The notes under the pieces: model-generated | The model's input: the letters and a program-made list of their open reading frames with translations, nothing else | The model's database searches: none | What the model was told of the DNA's origin: nothing | Position numbers and translations under genes: made by a program | Assembly (NCBI GenBank): GCA_902767195.1 | Contig: CACXGS010000341.1 | Location: 1 to 5,722 of the forward strand | Direction: 5' to 3' | DNA length: 5,722 nucleotides | Origin: an uncultured Lachnospiraceae bacterium | Lineage (GTDB): Bacteria; Bacillota_A; Clostridia; Lachnospirales; Lachnospiraceae | In this document: in pieces, positions 1-5,557 of the stretch | How the letters are laid out: each line of letters starts with the position of its first letter | Position numbering within the stretch: position 1 is the stretch's first letter

Positions 1-623
1 GATTTCTGTCCGGGACGGTAATCAAAAGGAAAATGCAGCTTCTGTATACTCTCATTTCGTCTCTTTCGATTCTCCACATAAAGAGATGCCCATCGCCGAT
101 ACTTCTCAATCACCTCGTCAAACCAGGAAAGGAGCTCCCGGACGGGAATGATCTCCCGAATCCGTCGAATCTCCTCCGTCTCCATATGGCAGTAGGTAAT
201 CTGCACTGCCACAGAAGATGCCGCCTGCTCCAGGATCGCCGTCATAGCGGCATAGCACTTTGCCTGGGCCAGATGAACCTCTTTGGCCTCTGTGATATCA
301 TCCACAGGTTTTCTGACACATTTTATTTCATCAATCAGAAAGATTTCCTGTCCTTCTTCATCGCAAATCCTGTCGATTCCATCCGCCCGTCCCTCCAGAA
401 GCAGATTAAAGCCCTCCTCTTCCCAGGTCATGGTCAGGGGGACTTCACTACGGTATGTGTCCGCCTGATTCTTCTGTATCTTCCGATGAAGACGTCCTCC
501 TTCCAGCATAAGGTCCGTCCCTGCAAAGGAACCGCTGCCTGTCCGGATATCTCCTCCCCGGAAAAGGAATTCAACCAGTCTTCTAACCGATGTCTTTATC
601 GTTCCGTTCTCATATGTAAGCAT
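1..623 (-). CDS. N-terminal part of a RecB-type nuclease / Rad3(DinG, XPD)-family DNA helicase fusion, cut by the window edge
   Basis: The visible 207 residues are the N-terminus of a probable ATP-dependent DNA helicase; the rest lies beyond position 1. They carry what looks like a complete Cas4/RecB-like PD-(D/E)XK nuclease site: His46 in RLHRKIQ, Asp81 in EGRADGID, Glu99-x-Lys101 in IDEIK, and the QxxxY motif Gln120-Tyr124 in AQAKCYA. A helical linker (about 150-195) leads to FPFDYRPGQK (198-207), the Q-motif-like entry to a Rad3/DinG/XPD helicase core. From family knowledge, clostridial proteins with this layout are typically about 750-800 residues and are taken to act in DNA repair or recombination; the exact substrate is not shown here. 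The start is the ATG at 623, because AGGAG at 633-637 sits 9 nt upstream; the ATG at 647 has no ribosome binding site and would overlap that site. No promoter of its own is evident; it lies 126 nt after the pyrophosphatase, across a long palindrome. The 205-codon plus-strand reading frame here is a shadow. Confidence 0.88.
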   Translation of the reverse strand, partial: MLTYENGTIKTSVRRLVEFLFRGGDIRTGSGSFAGTDLMLEGGRLHRKIQKNQADTYRSEVPLTMTWEEEGFNLLLEGRADGIDRICDEEGQEIFLIDEIKCVRKPVDDITEAKEVHLAQAKCYAAMTAILEQAASSVAVQITYCHMETEEIRRIREIIPVRELLSWFDEVIEKYRRWASLYVENRKRRNESIQKLHFPFDYRPGQK

Positions 624-632
624 ACCGGTCTT

Positions 633-637
633 CTCCT
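633..637 (-). promoter_or_regulatory. Ribosome binding site deciding the helicase start
   Basis: Read on the minus strand, AGGAG lies 9 nt before the ATG at 621-623 and is part of a purine-rich run GGAGGGAGAGGAG. The alternative in-frame ATG at 645-647 is preceded by AT-rich sequence without a Shine-Dalgarno match, so the downstream ATG is preferred. Confidence 0.7.
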
Positions 638-658
638 CTCCCTCCATTAATTTAAGAA

Positions 659-735
659 TCCCGCGGTTATATTCATAATAATTGCCGGTTCCCCGAAAGG
701 ATGAACCGGCAATTATTATGAATATAACCGCGGGA
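659..735. repeat. Perfect 33-bp inverted repeat with an 11-nt loop (long intergenic hairpin)
   Basis: The arm at 659-691 is the exact reverse complement of the arm at 703-735, with no mismatch over 33 bp. The 11-nt loop (692-702) contains CC-GAAA-GG on the plus strand, which can close a further small GNRA tetraloop helix. The arms begin with a GC-rich CCCGCGG block, continue AT-rich, and end in GCCGGTTC next to the loop. The element fills most of the 126-nt gap between the pyrophosphatase stop and the helicase start. Neither side has a run of T, so it is not a standard intrinsic terminator. It could be a miniature palindromic repeat, a rho-assisted or bidirectional transcription stop, or an RNase III processing site. 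No target-site duplication is visible at its edges. Confidence 0.95.
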
Positions 736-749
736 ATAAAATCTCCAGA

Positions 750-2405
750 TTAATCCGGCAAGTTATTTAATATAGCAGGGATCAGCTGCTTCTTTCTGGA
801 CACTACGCCCTCGAGTATTGCTGAATGCTCCCCTGCGGTCACGTTAAATGCAGGTTCAATCACTTCTTTACACATATCTCCAACCATAAGAAGTTCTGTA
901 GACTCCGAGATAATATTGGTCATCATGAACATAACCATATCCAGGCTGTTGCTCTGACGCACCTCTTCCATATAAGGCAGAAGCTTATCCGCACAGGCAG
1001 CCAGTTCTTTTTTATTCATGGAACTGATCTGGCCCACACCAAAGTTCACTTTTCCATTATCGAACTTCTTGAAATCCTGATAGAAGATCTCATTGGCTGT
1101 CTTGGATCTCAGGTTACTTCCCGCATCAAACATATTGGTAGCATGTTCTTCGATATCCAGATCCGCAATACCTGCCAGCTTCTCTGCGATCATCTGATCA
1201 ATCGGTGTACAGGTGGGGGACCGGAACATCAAAGTGTCAGACAGGATGGCAGAACACAGAAGCCCGGCAATTTCCGGCGGAATTTCGATATCATTTTCCA
1301 TAAACATCTGGGTGATAATAGTAGCTGTACAGCCCACCGGCTGATTGCGGAAATACACCGGTCCGGTGGTCTCGATATTCCCCAGACGATGATGGTCGAT
1401 AATCTCCAGGATCTCTGCATCTTCAAACCCGTCCACAGCCTGGGTTTTCTCGTTATGATCCACAAGAATCATCCTCTTTCGGTCCAGAGAAAGAAGATTC
1501 CTTCGCGAGATCATTCCCACATAATCGCCCTTGCCATCCACAATGGGGAAATCGCGGAAACGCTTCTTGGCCATCACTTCCGATATGTCCTCAACATAAT
1601 CTGTTGTCTTAAATGTTGTCAGATTCTCGGAAGACATAAAGTGCCTTACCGGAATACTGTGGTTCAGCAGTCTTGCAACTGTGTATGTATCATAAGGAGT
1701 CAGAATAATACGGCAATCGTGTTCCATGGCCATCCGGCGAATGGTCTTGGAAACCGATGCGCCAGTGGCGATGATAATACACTGGGCATCCATCTCGATT
1801 GCACAAAGCTGAGCCTCATAGCGGTTACTGAGGATGACAATATCTCTGGGCTCAATAAAATTCTCCATCACGTCCAGATTAGCTGCGGCGATAAGAATCT
1901 TTCCGTCATCAAAGATACCATCCGGCTCTCCGACAATCATCTCACCGTCAATGGTTTCCACGATATTCTTATAGCTGGTTGCCGCATCGGAAACGATCCG
2001 GTTATCATATACATCCATATTGGAATAGGCAATATCACCGATGGTAATGATTCCCTTCAGCTTCTGTTCTTCCAGGATCGGTAAAGAAACGATGGAATTC
2101 CTCCTCATCAGATACCAGGCATTCTTCAGGGACATTTCCGCGTCCACTCCCTGGGTACGGCGAATCTCCACATCCGTTACCTGCGGACGGATATCCGAAA
2201 TATAGGTTGGAGGATCCATTTTAAAATAGTCCAAAACATACTGGCTTTCTTCATTAATATGACCTGATCTTGAAGGTATATAGGTATATTCCAACCCGTC
2301 CCTCTTTGCTATGGCATTCTTCAGATAAGAATAGGAAATGGCAGAACAAATACTGTCCGTATCCGGATTCTTATGACCGATGACATAAACGTTTTTATTA
2401 CCCAC
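750..2405 (-). CDS. ppaC: Manganese-dependent family II inorganic pyrophosphatase with CBS and DRTGG regulatory domains
   Basis: This cytoplasmic enzyme hydrolyses pyrophosphate to two phosphates, pulling biosynthetic reactions forward. At 551 residues it has the size of the regulated clostridial CBS-PPases; unregulated family II enzymes are about 310. The DHH catalytic domain begins with GHKNPDTDS (10-18) and is interrupted by a regulatory insert: CBS 1 (about 72-128), DRTGG (about 135-245) and CBS 2 (about 252-308). It resumes with VDHNE (315-319), DHH (337-339) and LSDTLMF (388-394). The C-terminal DHHA2 domain (about 420-551) ends with the substrate-binding SRKKQLIP (536-543). All metal- and substrate-binding motifs are present, so the enzyme should be active. 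Family members are inhibited by AMP/ADP through the CBS pair, and those with DRTGG are activated by diadenosine polyphosphates; this regulation is inferred here. The start is GTG at 2405, placed by AGGAGG at 2415-2420. An ATG at 2459 in the same frame would add 18 unlikely residues and overlap the upstream gene. The gene lies 44 nt after the unknown 365-residue gene and may be co-transcribed with it. Confidence 0.96.
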   Translation of the reverse strand: MGNKNVYVIGHKNPDTDSICSAISYSYLKNAIAKRDGLEYTYIPSRSGHINEESQYVLDYFKMDPPTYISDIRPQVTDVEIRRTQGVDAEMSLKNAWYLMRRNSIVSLPILEEQKLKGIITIGDIAYSNMDVYDNRIVSDAATSYKNIVETIDGEMIVGEPDGIFDDGKILIAAANLDVMENFIEPRDIVILSNRYEAQLCAIEMDAQCIIIATGASVSKTIRRMAMEHDCRIILTPYDTYTVARLLNHSIPVRHFMSSENLTTFKTTDYVEDISEVMAKKRFRDFPIVDGKGDYVGMISRRNLLSLDRKRMILVDHNEKTQAVDGFEDAEILEIIDHHRLGNIETTGPVYFRNQPVGCTATIITQMFMENDIEIPPEIAGLLCSAILSDTLMFRSPTCTPIDQMIAEKLAGIADLDIEEHATNMFDAGSNLRSKTANEIFYQDFKKFDNGKVNFGVGQISSMNKKELAACADKLLPYMEEVRQSNSLDMVMFMMTNIISESTELLMVGDMCKEVIEPAFNVTAGEHSAILEGVVSRKKQLIPAILNNLPD

Positions 2406-2414
2406 TATAATTAT

Positions 2415-2420
2415 CCTCCT
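2415..2420 (-). promoter_or_regulatory. Ribosome binding site fixing the GTG start of the pyrophosphatase
   Basis: A full AGGAGG on the minus strand stands 9 nt before GTG at 2403-2405. The reading frame from that GTG begins MGNKNVYVIGHKNPDTDS, which places the first catalytic motif about ten residues from the N-terminus, as is usual in the family. The in-frame ATG at 2459 lies upstream of this site, so translation from it would read through the Shine-Dalgarno sequence. Confidence 0.85.
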
Positions 2421-2449
2421 GCTATTCTTTACTCCAAAATTAATATTTA

Positions 2450-3547
2450 TTAATCGCAACCACCATCTATTATTGTAAATAAATTGCTTTTCTTTTTCAA
2501 CTGTTTTTCATAAAACAGTTCATTATATTCATGCCGGTTATAACCCTTGTATTCGAAAAGGGGAACATGGTCATAAAGAAGACGCAAACCCTTCATCATC
2601 TCCTTTTCTCTCTCCCCTCCGGAAGCCGGAAGAACTGACACCTTCTCTTTCAGCCGGTCAAAGGAGTCCCCGTTATGGATCATCCGAATCAGGGATCGAA
2701 GCATGACTGTCGCCTTATAATAATCCATATCCATCTCATGGACAAAAAGTGTTCCCAGCTCGGAAATGCCGGGCCAGCGGTTATCAATTCCCGCTGCTTC
2801 ACTAATATACACCAGATCGTCATAGGATATCTTTTTGTAGGGAATATCCGGATGCTGGCTGATAAACAAAAGCATGGTCTCCGGATTATCTGTCTCCATA
2901 TAAGAAAAATAATCCTTCTCCCTGGCGATATCTCTCATAATTTCACCGAAAGCCCACAGAGAGCACCTGCATTTAATAAAGGAGAGGAATTCATCATAGG
3001 ATACAAGCTGGCCTGATACTTTCAGGAACTGTTCATGAAGATTGACAATATTGATAAATCCGTAATAGTACATGAGGCCCGTGACCATCTTCTCCCACCC
3101 GGAATACCTGCTGATCTTCATTCTGCTGGAACGGCTTTTGATAAGAAAATAGAATTCTTCCTTTGCCTCGGAAACCCTGTGGATCTCATTAGGCGCTCCT
3201 GTCTTGCTGTTGCCCCGGCGGTAAGCGATAAATCCCAGAATCTTTAAATATTCCGCGAAACCCCACTCTTCTTCGGCCACACGGACCTGATCATTCTCCC
3301 ATATCTTCATCAGGAAATTGAGAATGTATTCGGGAAGGATCATCAGAACCAGCTCTCTGTTCTCATGGAGATAATCGACGAGCGCCGTAAGATATACATC
3401 CTTGGGATACCCCTCTCCATACTGAATCCCCATTCTTCCCATGATGGACTTTACGGTGGCGATGGGCGTCCCTGCCATAACAGCGACACTGGTCAGATTG
3501 CTGTCACACACTATGGCTTCATTTCTATTGTATTCCTGACCACCCAT
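2450..3547 (-). CDS. Uncharacterised 365-residue protein, possibly a divergent SEC-C-less member of a clostridial SEC-C protein family
   Basis: I do not recognise a named family with certainty. The protein appears soluble and mostly helical: no signal peptide, no convincing membrane helix, and no cysteine cluster like that of SEC-C. Two stretches resemble, from memory, the body of larger clostridial SEC-C proteins. One is MVTGLMYYYGFINIVNLHEQF (roughly 154-174), which recalls the 'GL..YG.i.l..l.eif' block. The other is DHVPLFEYKGYNRHE (326-340), which recalls the 'NNTxxWxxxGxTPxE' ending, with most signature residues changed. The N-terminal segment about 48-85 (GYPKDVYLTALVDYL, then LPEYILNFLMKIW) would fit the helical start of those proteins. 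The C-terminus is basic (KQLKKK, 348-353). The start ATG at 3547 has GGAGG at 3553-3557, 5 nt upstream. It follows the SEC-C gene across an intrinsic terminator, with no clear promoter in the roughly 40-nt gap, and runs into the pyrophosphatase gene after 44 nt. That the ORF is a real gene is well supported by its length and ribosome binding site; the family link is weak. Confidence 0.85.
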   Translation of the reverse strand: MGGQEYNRNEAIVCDSNLTSVAVMAGTPIATVKSIMGRMGIQYGEGYPKDVYLTALVDYLHENRELVLMILPEYILNFLMKIWENDQVRVAEEEWGFAEYLKILGFIAYRRGNSKTGAPNEIHRVSEAKEEFYFLIKSRSSRMKISRYSGWEKMVTGLMYYYGFINIVNLHEQFLKVSGQLVSYDEFLSFIKCRCSLWAFGEIMRDIAREKDYFSYMETDNPETMLLFISQHPDIPYKKISYDDLVYISEAAGIDNRWPGISELGTLFVHEMDMDYYKATVMLRSLIRMIHNGDSFDRLKEKVSVLPASGGEREKEMMKGLRLLYDHVPLFEYKGYNRHEYNELFYEKQLKKKSNLFTIIDGGCD

Positions 3548-3587
3548 TGTGCCCTCCTTTCTTCCGGGGATAACTGATAAAGGTAGG

Positions 3588-3619
3588 AAAATCGTGCTGA
3601 TAACCGATTATCAGCACGA
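3588..3619 (-). terminator. Intrinsic terminator after the SEC-C gene
   Basis: The arms 3592-3603 and 3608-3619 are perfectly complementary over 12 bp around a 4-nt loop (3604-3607). Read on the minus strand, the hairpin starts 7 nt after the stop codon of the SEC-C gene and is followed by ATTTTCC, a short U tract. The U run is modest, so some read-through into the 365-residue gene is possible. Confidence 0.85.
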
Positions 3620-3626
3620 CATCATA

Positions 3627-4133
3627 CTAGGCATTCCTGCCGCAACACTTCTTATATTTCTTTCCGCTTCCACAGGGACAGGGATCATTCCTGCCGATCT
3701 TAGGCGGTTTCACCACAGACATGGAATGCTTCTGTTCCATATAAAGCTCTTTTCTTCTCTCTTTACTGAGGAGATCATCCCACTGGGGAAGATTATACAA
3801 CCATTCGGCCTTGCAGGCTACCATGTTATAATAGAGCTTCTCCAGATCATAGTCCAGACTGACCTCCGTATTCTCATCCATCTCCTCGATAGGATTAGGA
3901 GTCTTCAGACTGTCATTAATTCCATCCAGGTAACCGGCAAAATAATTGACCGGCATATCAAACTTTCTTGCGAGCTCGTCCACAGTACCGGTTACCACAT
4001 GGTCCGGATCTGCCAGGATCTTCTCGTATACTTCTTTCTCCTTCTGAAAATAACCGACCCAGAACTGCTGTCCTTCTCTGGTCTTGTCATCATGGCTGTA
4101 GGCGAACTCTCTCCAATCTGTTAATAACGACAT
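3627..4133 (-). CDS. Small SEC-C metal-binding domain protein (168 residues)
   Basis: The protein ends in a SEC-C zinc-binding motif: [20 protein letters not shown] (146-165), with ligands Cys152, Cys154, Cys163 and Cys164. SEC-C motifs occur at the C-terminus of SecA, where they bind SecB and ribosomes, and on many small bacterial proteins of unknown function. The N-terminal 140 residues are acidic and helical and contain no SecA-type ATPase, so this is a stand-alone protein and not a SecA fragment. Residues about 47-75 ([22 protein letters not shown]) look like a small helical domain that I cannot assign further. The start ATG at 4133 has AGAGG (4142-4146) 8 nt upstream. The gene has its own promoter at 4202-4230 and an intrinsic terminator immediately downstream, so it is probably a single-gene transcript. 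A role in protein quality control, translation or secretion is only an inference from the motif. Confidence 0.93.
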   Translation of the reverse strand: MSLLTDWREFAYSHDDKTREGQQFWVGYFQKEKEVYEKILADPDHVVTGTVDELARKFDMPVNYFAGYLDGINDSLKTPNPIEEMDENTEVSLDYDLEKLYYNMVACKAEWLYNLPQWDDLLSKERRKELYMEQKHSMSVVKPPKIGRNDPCPCGSGKKYKKCCGRNA

Positions 4134-4167
4134 AATAATTACCTCTCACAATCGTCTGTATTCTTTT

Positions 4168-4189
4168 CCCCGCCTTTTTCCGGCAGGGG
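4168..4189 (-). other. GC-rich hairpin in the leader of the SEC-C gene
   Basis: CCCC-GCC (4168-4174) pairs with GGC-GGGG (4182-4189) with one bulged base (4185) and a 7-nt loop. It lies between the predicted promoter and the ribosome binding site, so it would be in the untranslated leader. It is followed by A residues on the minus strand, so it is not an intrinsic terminator for the upstream gene. It may only stabilise the mRNA 5' end. Confidence 0.5.
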
Positions 4190-4201
4190 CATTTCCTTAT
4201 G

Positions 4202-4230
4202 AGTATAGCAAAAATCGACCATGAATTCAA
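4202..4230 (-). promoter_or_regulatory. Sigma-70/SigA-type promoter for the SEC-C gene
   Basis: On the minus strand, TTGAAT (4225-4230) serves as the -35 box and TATACT (4202-4207) as the -10 box, with a spacer of exactly 17 bp. They match the consensus TTGACA/TATAAT at 4 of 6 and 5 of 6 positions. The expected transcription start is near 4195, giving a leader of about 60 nt. The -35 box begins 5 nt after the stop codon of the upstream repeat-protein gene. Confidence 0.75.
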
Positions 4231-4234
4231 TTAT

Positions 4235-5557
4235 TTATGACAATCTCTCCGGAATAATCATTCCTGCTCCCATGGCCCTCTCGCAAAGAGAAAACCTCCT
4301 GTCATAGACCGTTTTTTTCATGGAGAATACTACCGGCGAATCCATCCGGTCGAAGGCTTCCCTGTGTATGGAATGAAGGGTATCAGAAAAACACCGGATC
4401 TTCCTCAAATGTGTATTCTCAGAGAATGCATGTCGGCCGATCCTGCGGACTCCTTTCCCCAGGACAATCTCTTTTAAACTGTGACATCCCGACACTGCTT
4501 CATCACCGACGACTCTCAGGCTGTCCGGAAGGATTAATGTCTCCATCTTCTGACAGTACTCAAAGGCCCTGGGACCAATCTCCTCCACCGTATAATAGAA
4601 ATCACCGAGAAGGACTCTCGAAGGCACCGTCACTCTCCTGCCTTCCTCTTTATAGCTGAGCAGGCGGACCGTTCCCCGGCTGACGGAAGGATTGACGATC
4701 TGATAACGATTCCCCTGATCAAAATGTTCGGTTCCTTTTTTATTGACAAAATCATAGGAGGCCCGGATAATCAGATCTCCATTCACCCTGTCCGGCATCG
4801 GTTCCCAGGTCAGGGCGTAACCCTTTTTACCGATATCCGGATACTCCAGCGGTGTGCCATAGTGACAATTCATTACGGAAAGAAGCTCCTGCTCTTTGTA
4901 AAAAGATACATGATACCATCTTTTAATCCCCCGGAAACAGGCATGAATATCCATATCGGCTGTTATGGTATCCGGCGTCCCGTCCCATCCGGTGAATTCA
5001 TAACGGCAAACAGGATCTTCCGCCTTGACAGGATCTTCCGGAGCTGTGGTTCCTTTTCCGTAGAGAACCATCTCCTCCTTCAGAACATGACCGTCATCCG
5101 ACAGAAAGCGGACACGGAAGCGCCGCCGGATCTTGCGGAACCTGGCTTTGGCCATCGTGTCCTTCCGGATACTTGACAGATCCTTGTCCCAGCCGGCGAA
5201 TTCATAAAGATATTCCTGAGTATCTTCCCTGACCGGATGATAGGGCATAGCGGCAGGCGATCCGTAAGGGACCGATTCCGTACCTAAGACCTTTCCTCCG
5301 TCGTCAAAATACATGACCAGATATTTCTTGGGGACTTTCCCGTAACGGGCGACTACCACAAGATTGTCTTCCACGCAGGTGATGTCCTTATCCCAGCCCA
5401 GAAAGCAGATCTCATGGTGGGCTGTCTCCCCTTTCTTTTCCGGCACGGATGGAGGGTCGGCCTTCTTGCCGTGGGGAACAAAAGAAGTCTTCAGCACCTG
5501 GCCTTCCTCGTCCTGAAATACCACAATATGCTGTTGTAGCTTCTTCCCTTTGCCCAT
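4235..5557 (-). CDS. B-repeat (InlB/Flg_new-like) and BspA-type leucine-rich-repeat protein without signal peptide
   Basis: The 440-residue protein has two parts. The N-terminal part carries four tandem modules of about 60-70 residues (roughly 9-74, 78-143, 146-211, 213-270). Each starts with a beta strand such as HIVVFQDEEG, VMYFDDGG, VRFLSDDG or VSFYKEQE, has a central 'YG' or 'HG' turn, and in the first three ends in GWD (54-56, 122-124, 190-192) then an 'A/VRY/F' strand. This matches the Listeria-Bacteroides B-repeat pattern; the fourth copy has lost the GWD and reads TWEPMPD. The C-terminal part (about 325-410) has LRR_5/BspA-type repeats of about 23 residues with IGPRAF, VGDEAV, IGRHAF and IHREAF at the repeat starts. 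Such modules normally belong to secreted adhesins, yet the N-terminus MGKGKKLQQH lacks a hydrophobic signal segment, and the C-terminus has no LPXTG, choline-binding or SLH anchor. The start is supported by GGGAGG at 5564-5569, 6 nt before the ATG. The gene ends just before the SEC-C promoter, with no intrinsic terminator seen between. Function unknown; binding of a protein or glycan is a guess from the repeats. Confidence 0.9.
   Translation of the reverse strand: MGKGKKLQQHIVVFQDEEGQVLKTSFVPHGKKADPPSVPEKKGETAHHEICFLGWDKDITCVEDNLVVVARYGKVPKKYLVMYFDDGGKVLGTESVPYGSPAAMPYHPVREDTQEYLYEFAGWDKDLSSIRKDTMAKARFRKIRRRFRVRFLSDDGHVLKEEMVLYGKGTTAPEDPVKAEDPVCRYEFTGWDGTPDTITADMDIHACFRGIKRWYHVSFYKEQELLSVMNCHYGTPLEYPDIGKKGYALTWEPMPDRVNGDLIIRASYDFVNKKGTEHFDQGNRYQIVNPSVSRGTVRLLSYKEEGRRVTVPSRVLLGDFYYTVEEIGPRAFEYCQKMETLILPDSLRVVGDEAVSGCHSLKEIVLGKGVRRIGRHAFSENTHLRKIRCFSDTLHSIHREAFDRMDSPVVFSMKKTVYDRRFSLCERAMGAGMIIPERLS
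5010..5040 (-). repeat. Two 13-bp direct repeats with an 18-bp period inside the repeat-protein gene
   Basis: The sequence ACAGGATCTTCCG occurs at 5010-5022 and again at 5028-5040. The 18-bp period is six codons and gives PEDPVK-AEDPVC in the protein (about residues 173-184), within the third B-repeat. It looks like a small in-frame duplication in the loop before the GWD strand. Confidence 0.8.

Noticed and set aside
33..650. A 205-codon plus-strand open frame at the left edge
   Set aside because: The minus strand here encodes a continuous RecB-type nuclease domain with all expected motifs; the plus-strand product resembles nothing I know.
825..2084. A 419-codon plus-strand open frame opposite the pyrophosphatase
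   Set aside because: It is an antisense shadow of a gene with complete catalytic motifs, and its translation is rich in His, Cys and Ile without recognisable domains.
2499..2520. A 9-bp hairpin (AACTGTTTT / AAAACAGTT) near the end of the 365-residue gene
   Set aside because: It lies inside the coding sequence (ELFYEKQL), about 50 nt before the stop, and has no U tract, so it is probably fortuitous.
3549..4124. A 191-codon plus-strand open frame opposite the SEC-C gene
   Set aside because: It is a shadow of the SEC-C gene, which has its own promoter, ribosome binding site and terminator on the minus strand.
4168..4189. Terminator of the repeat-protein gene
   Set aside because: The hairpin lies downstream of the SEC-C promoter and is followed by A residues on the minus strand, so it is better read as a leader hairpin.
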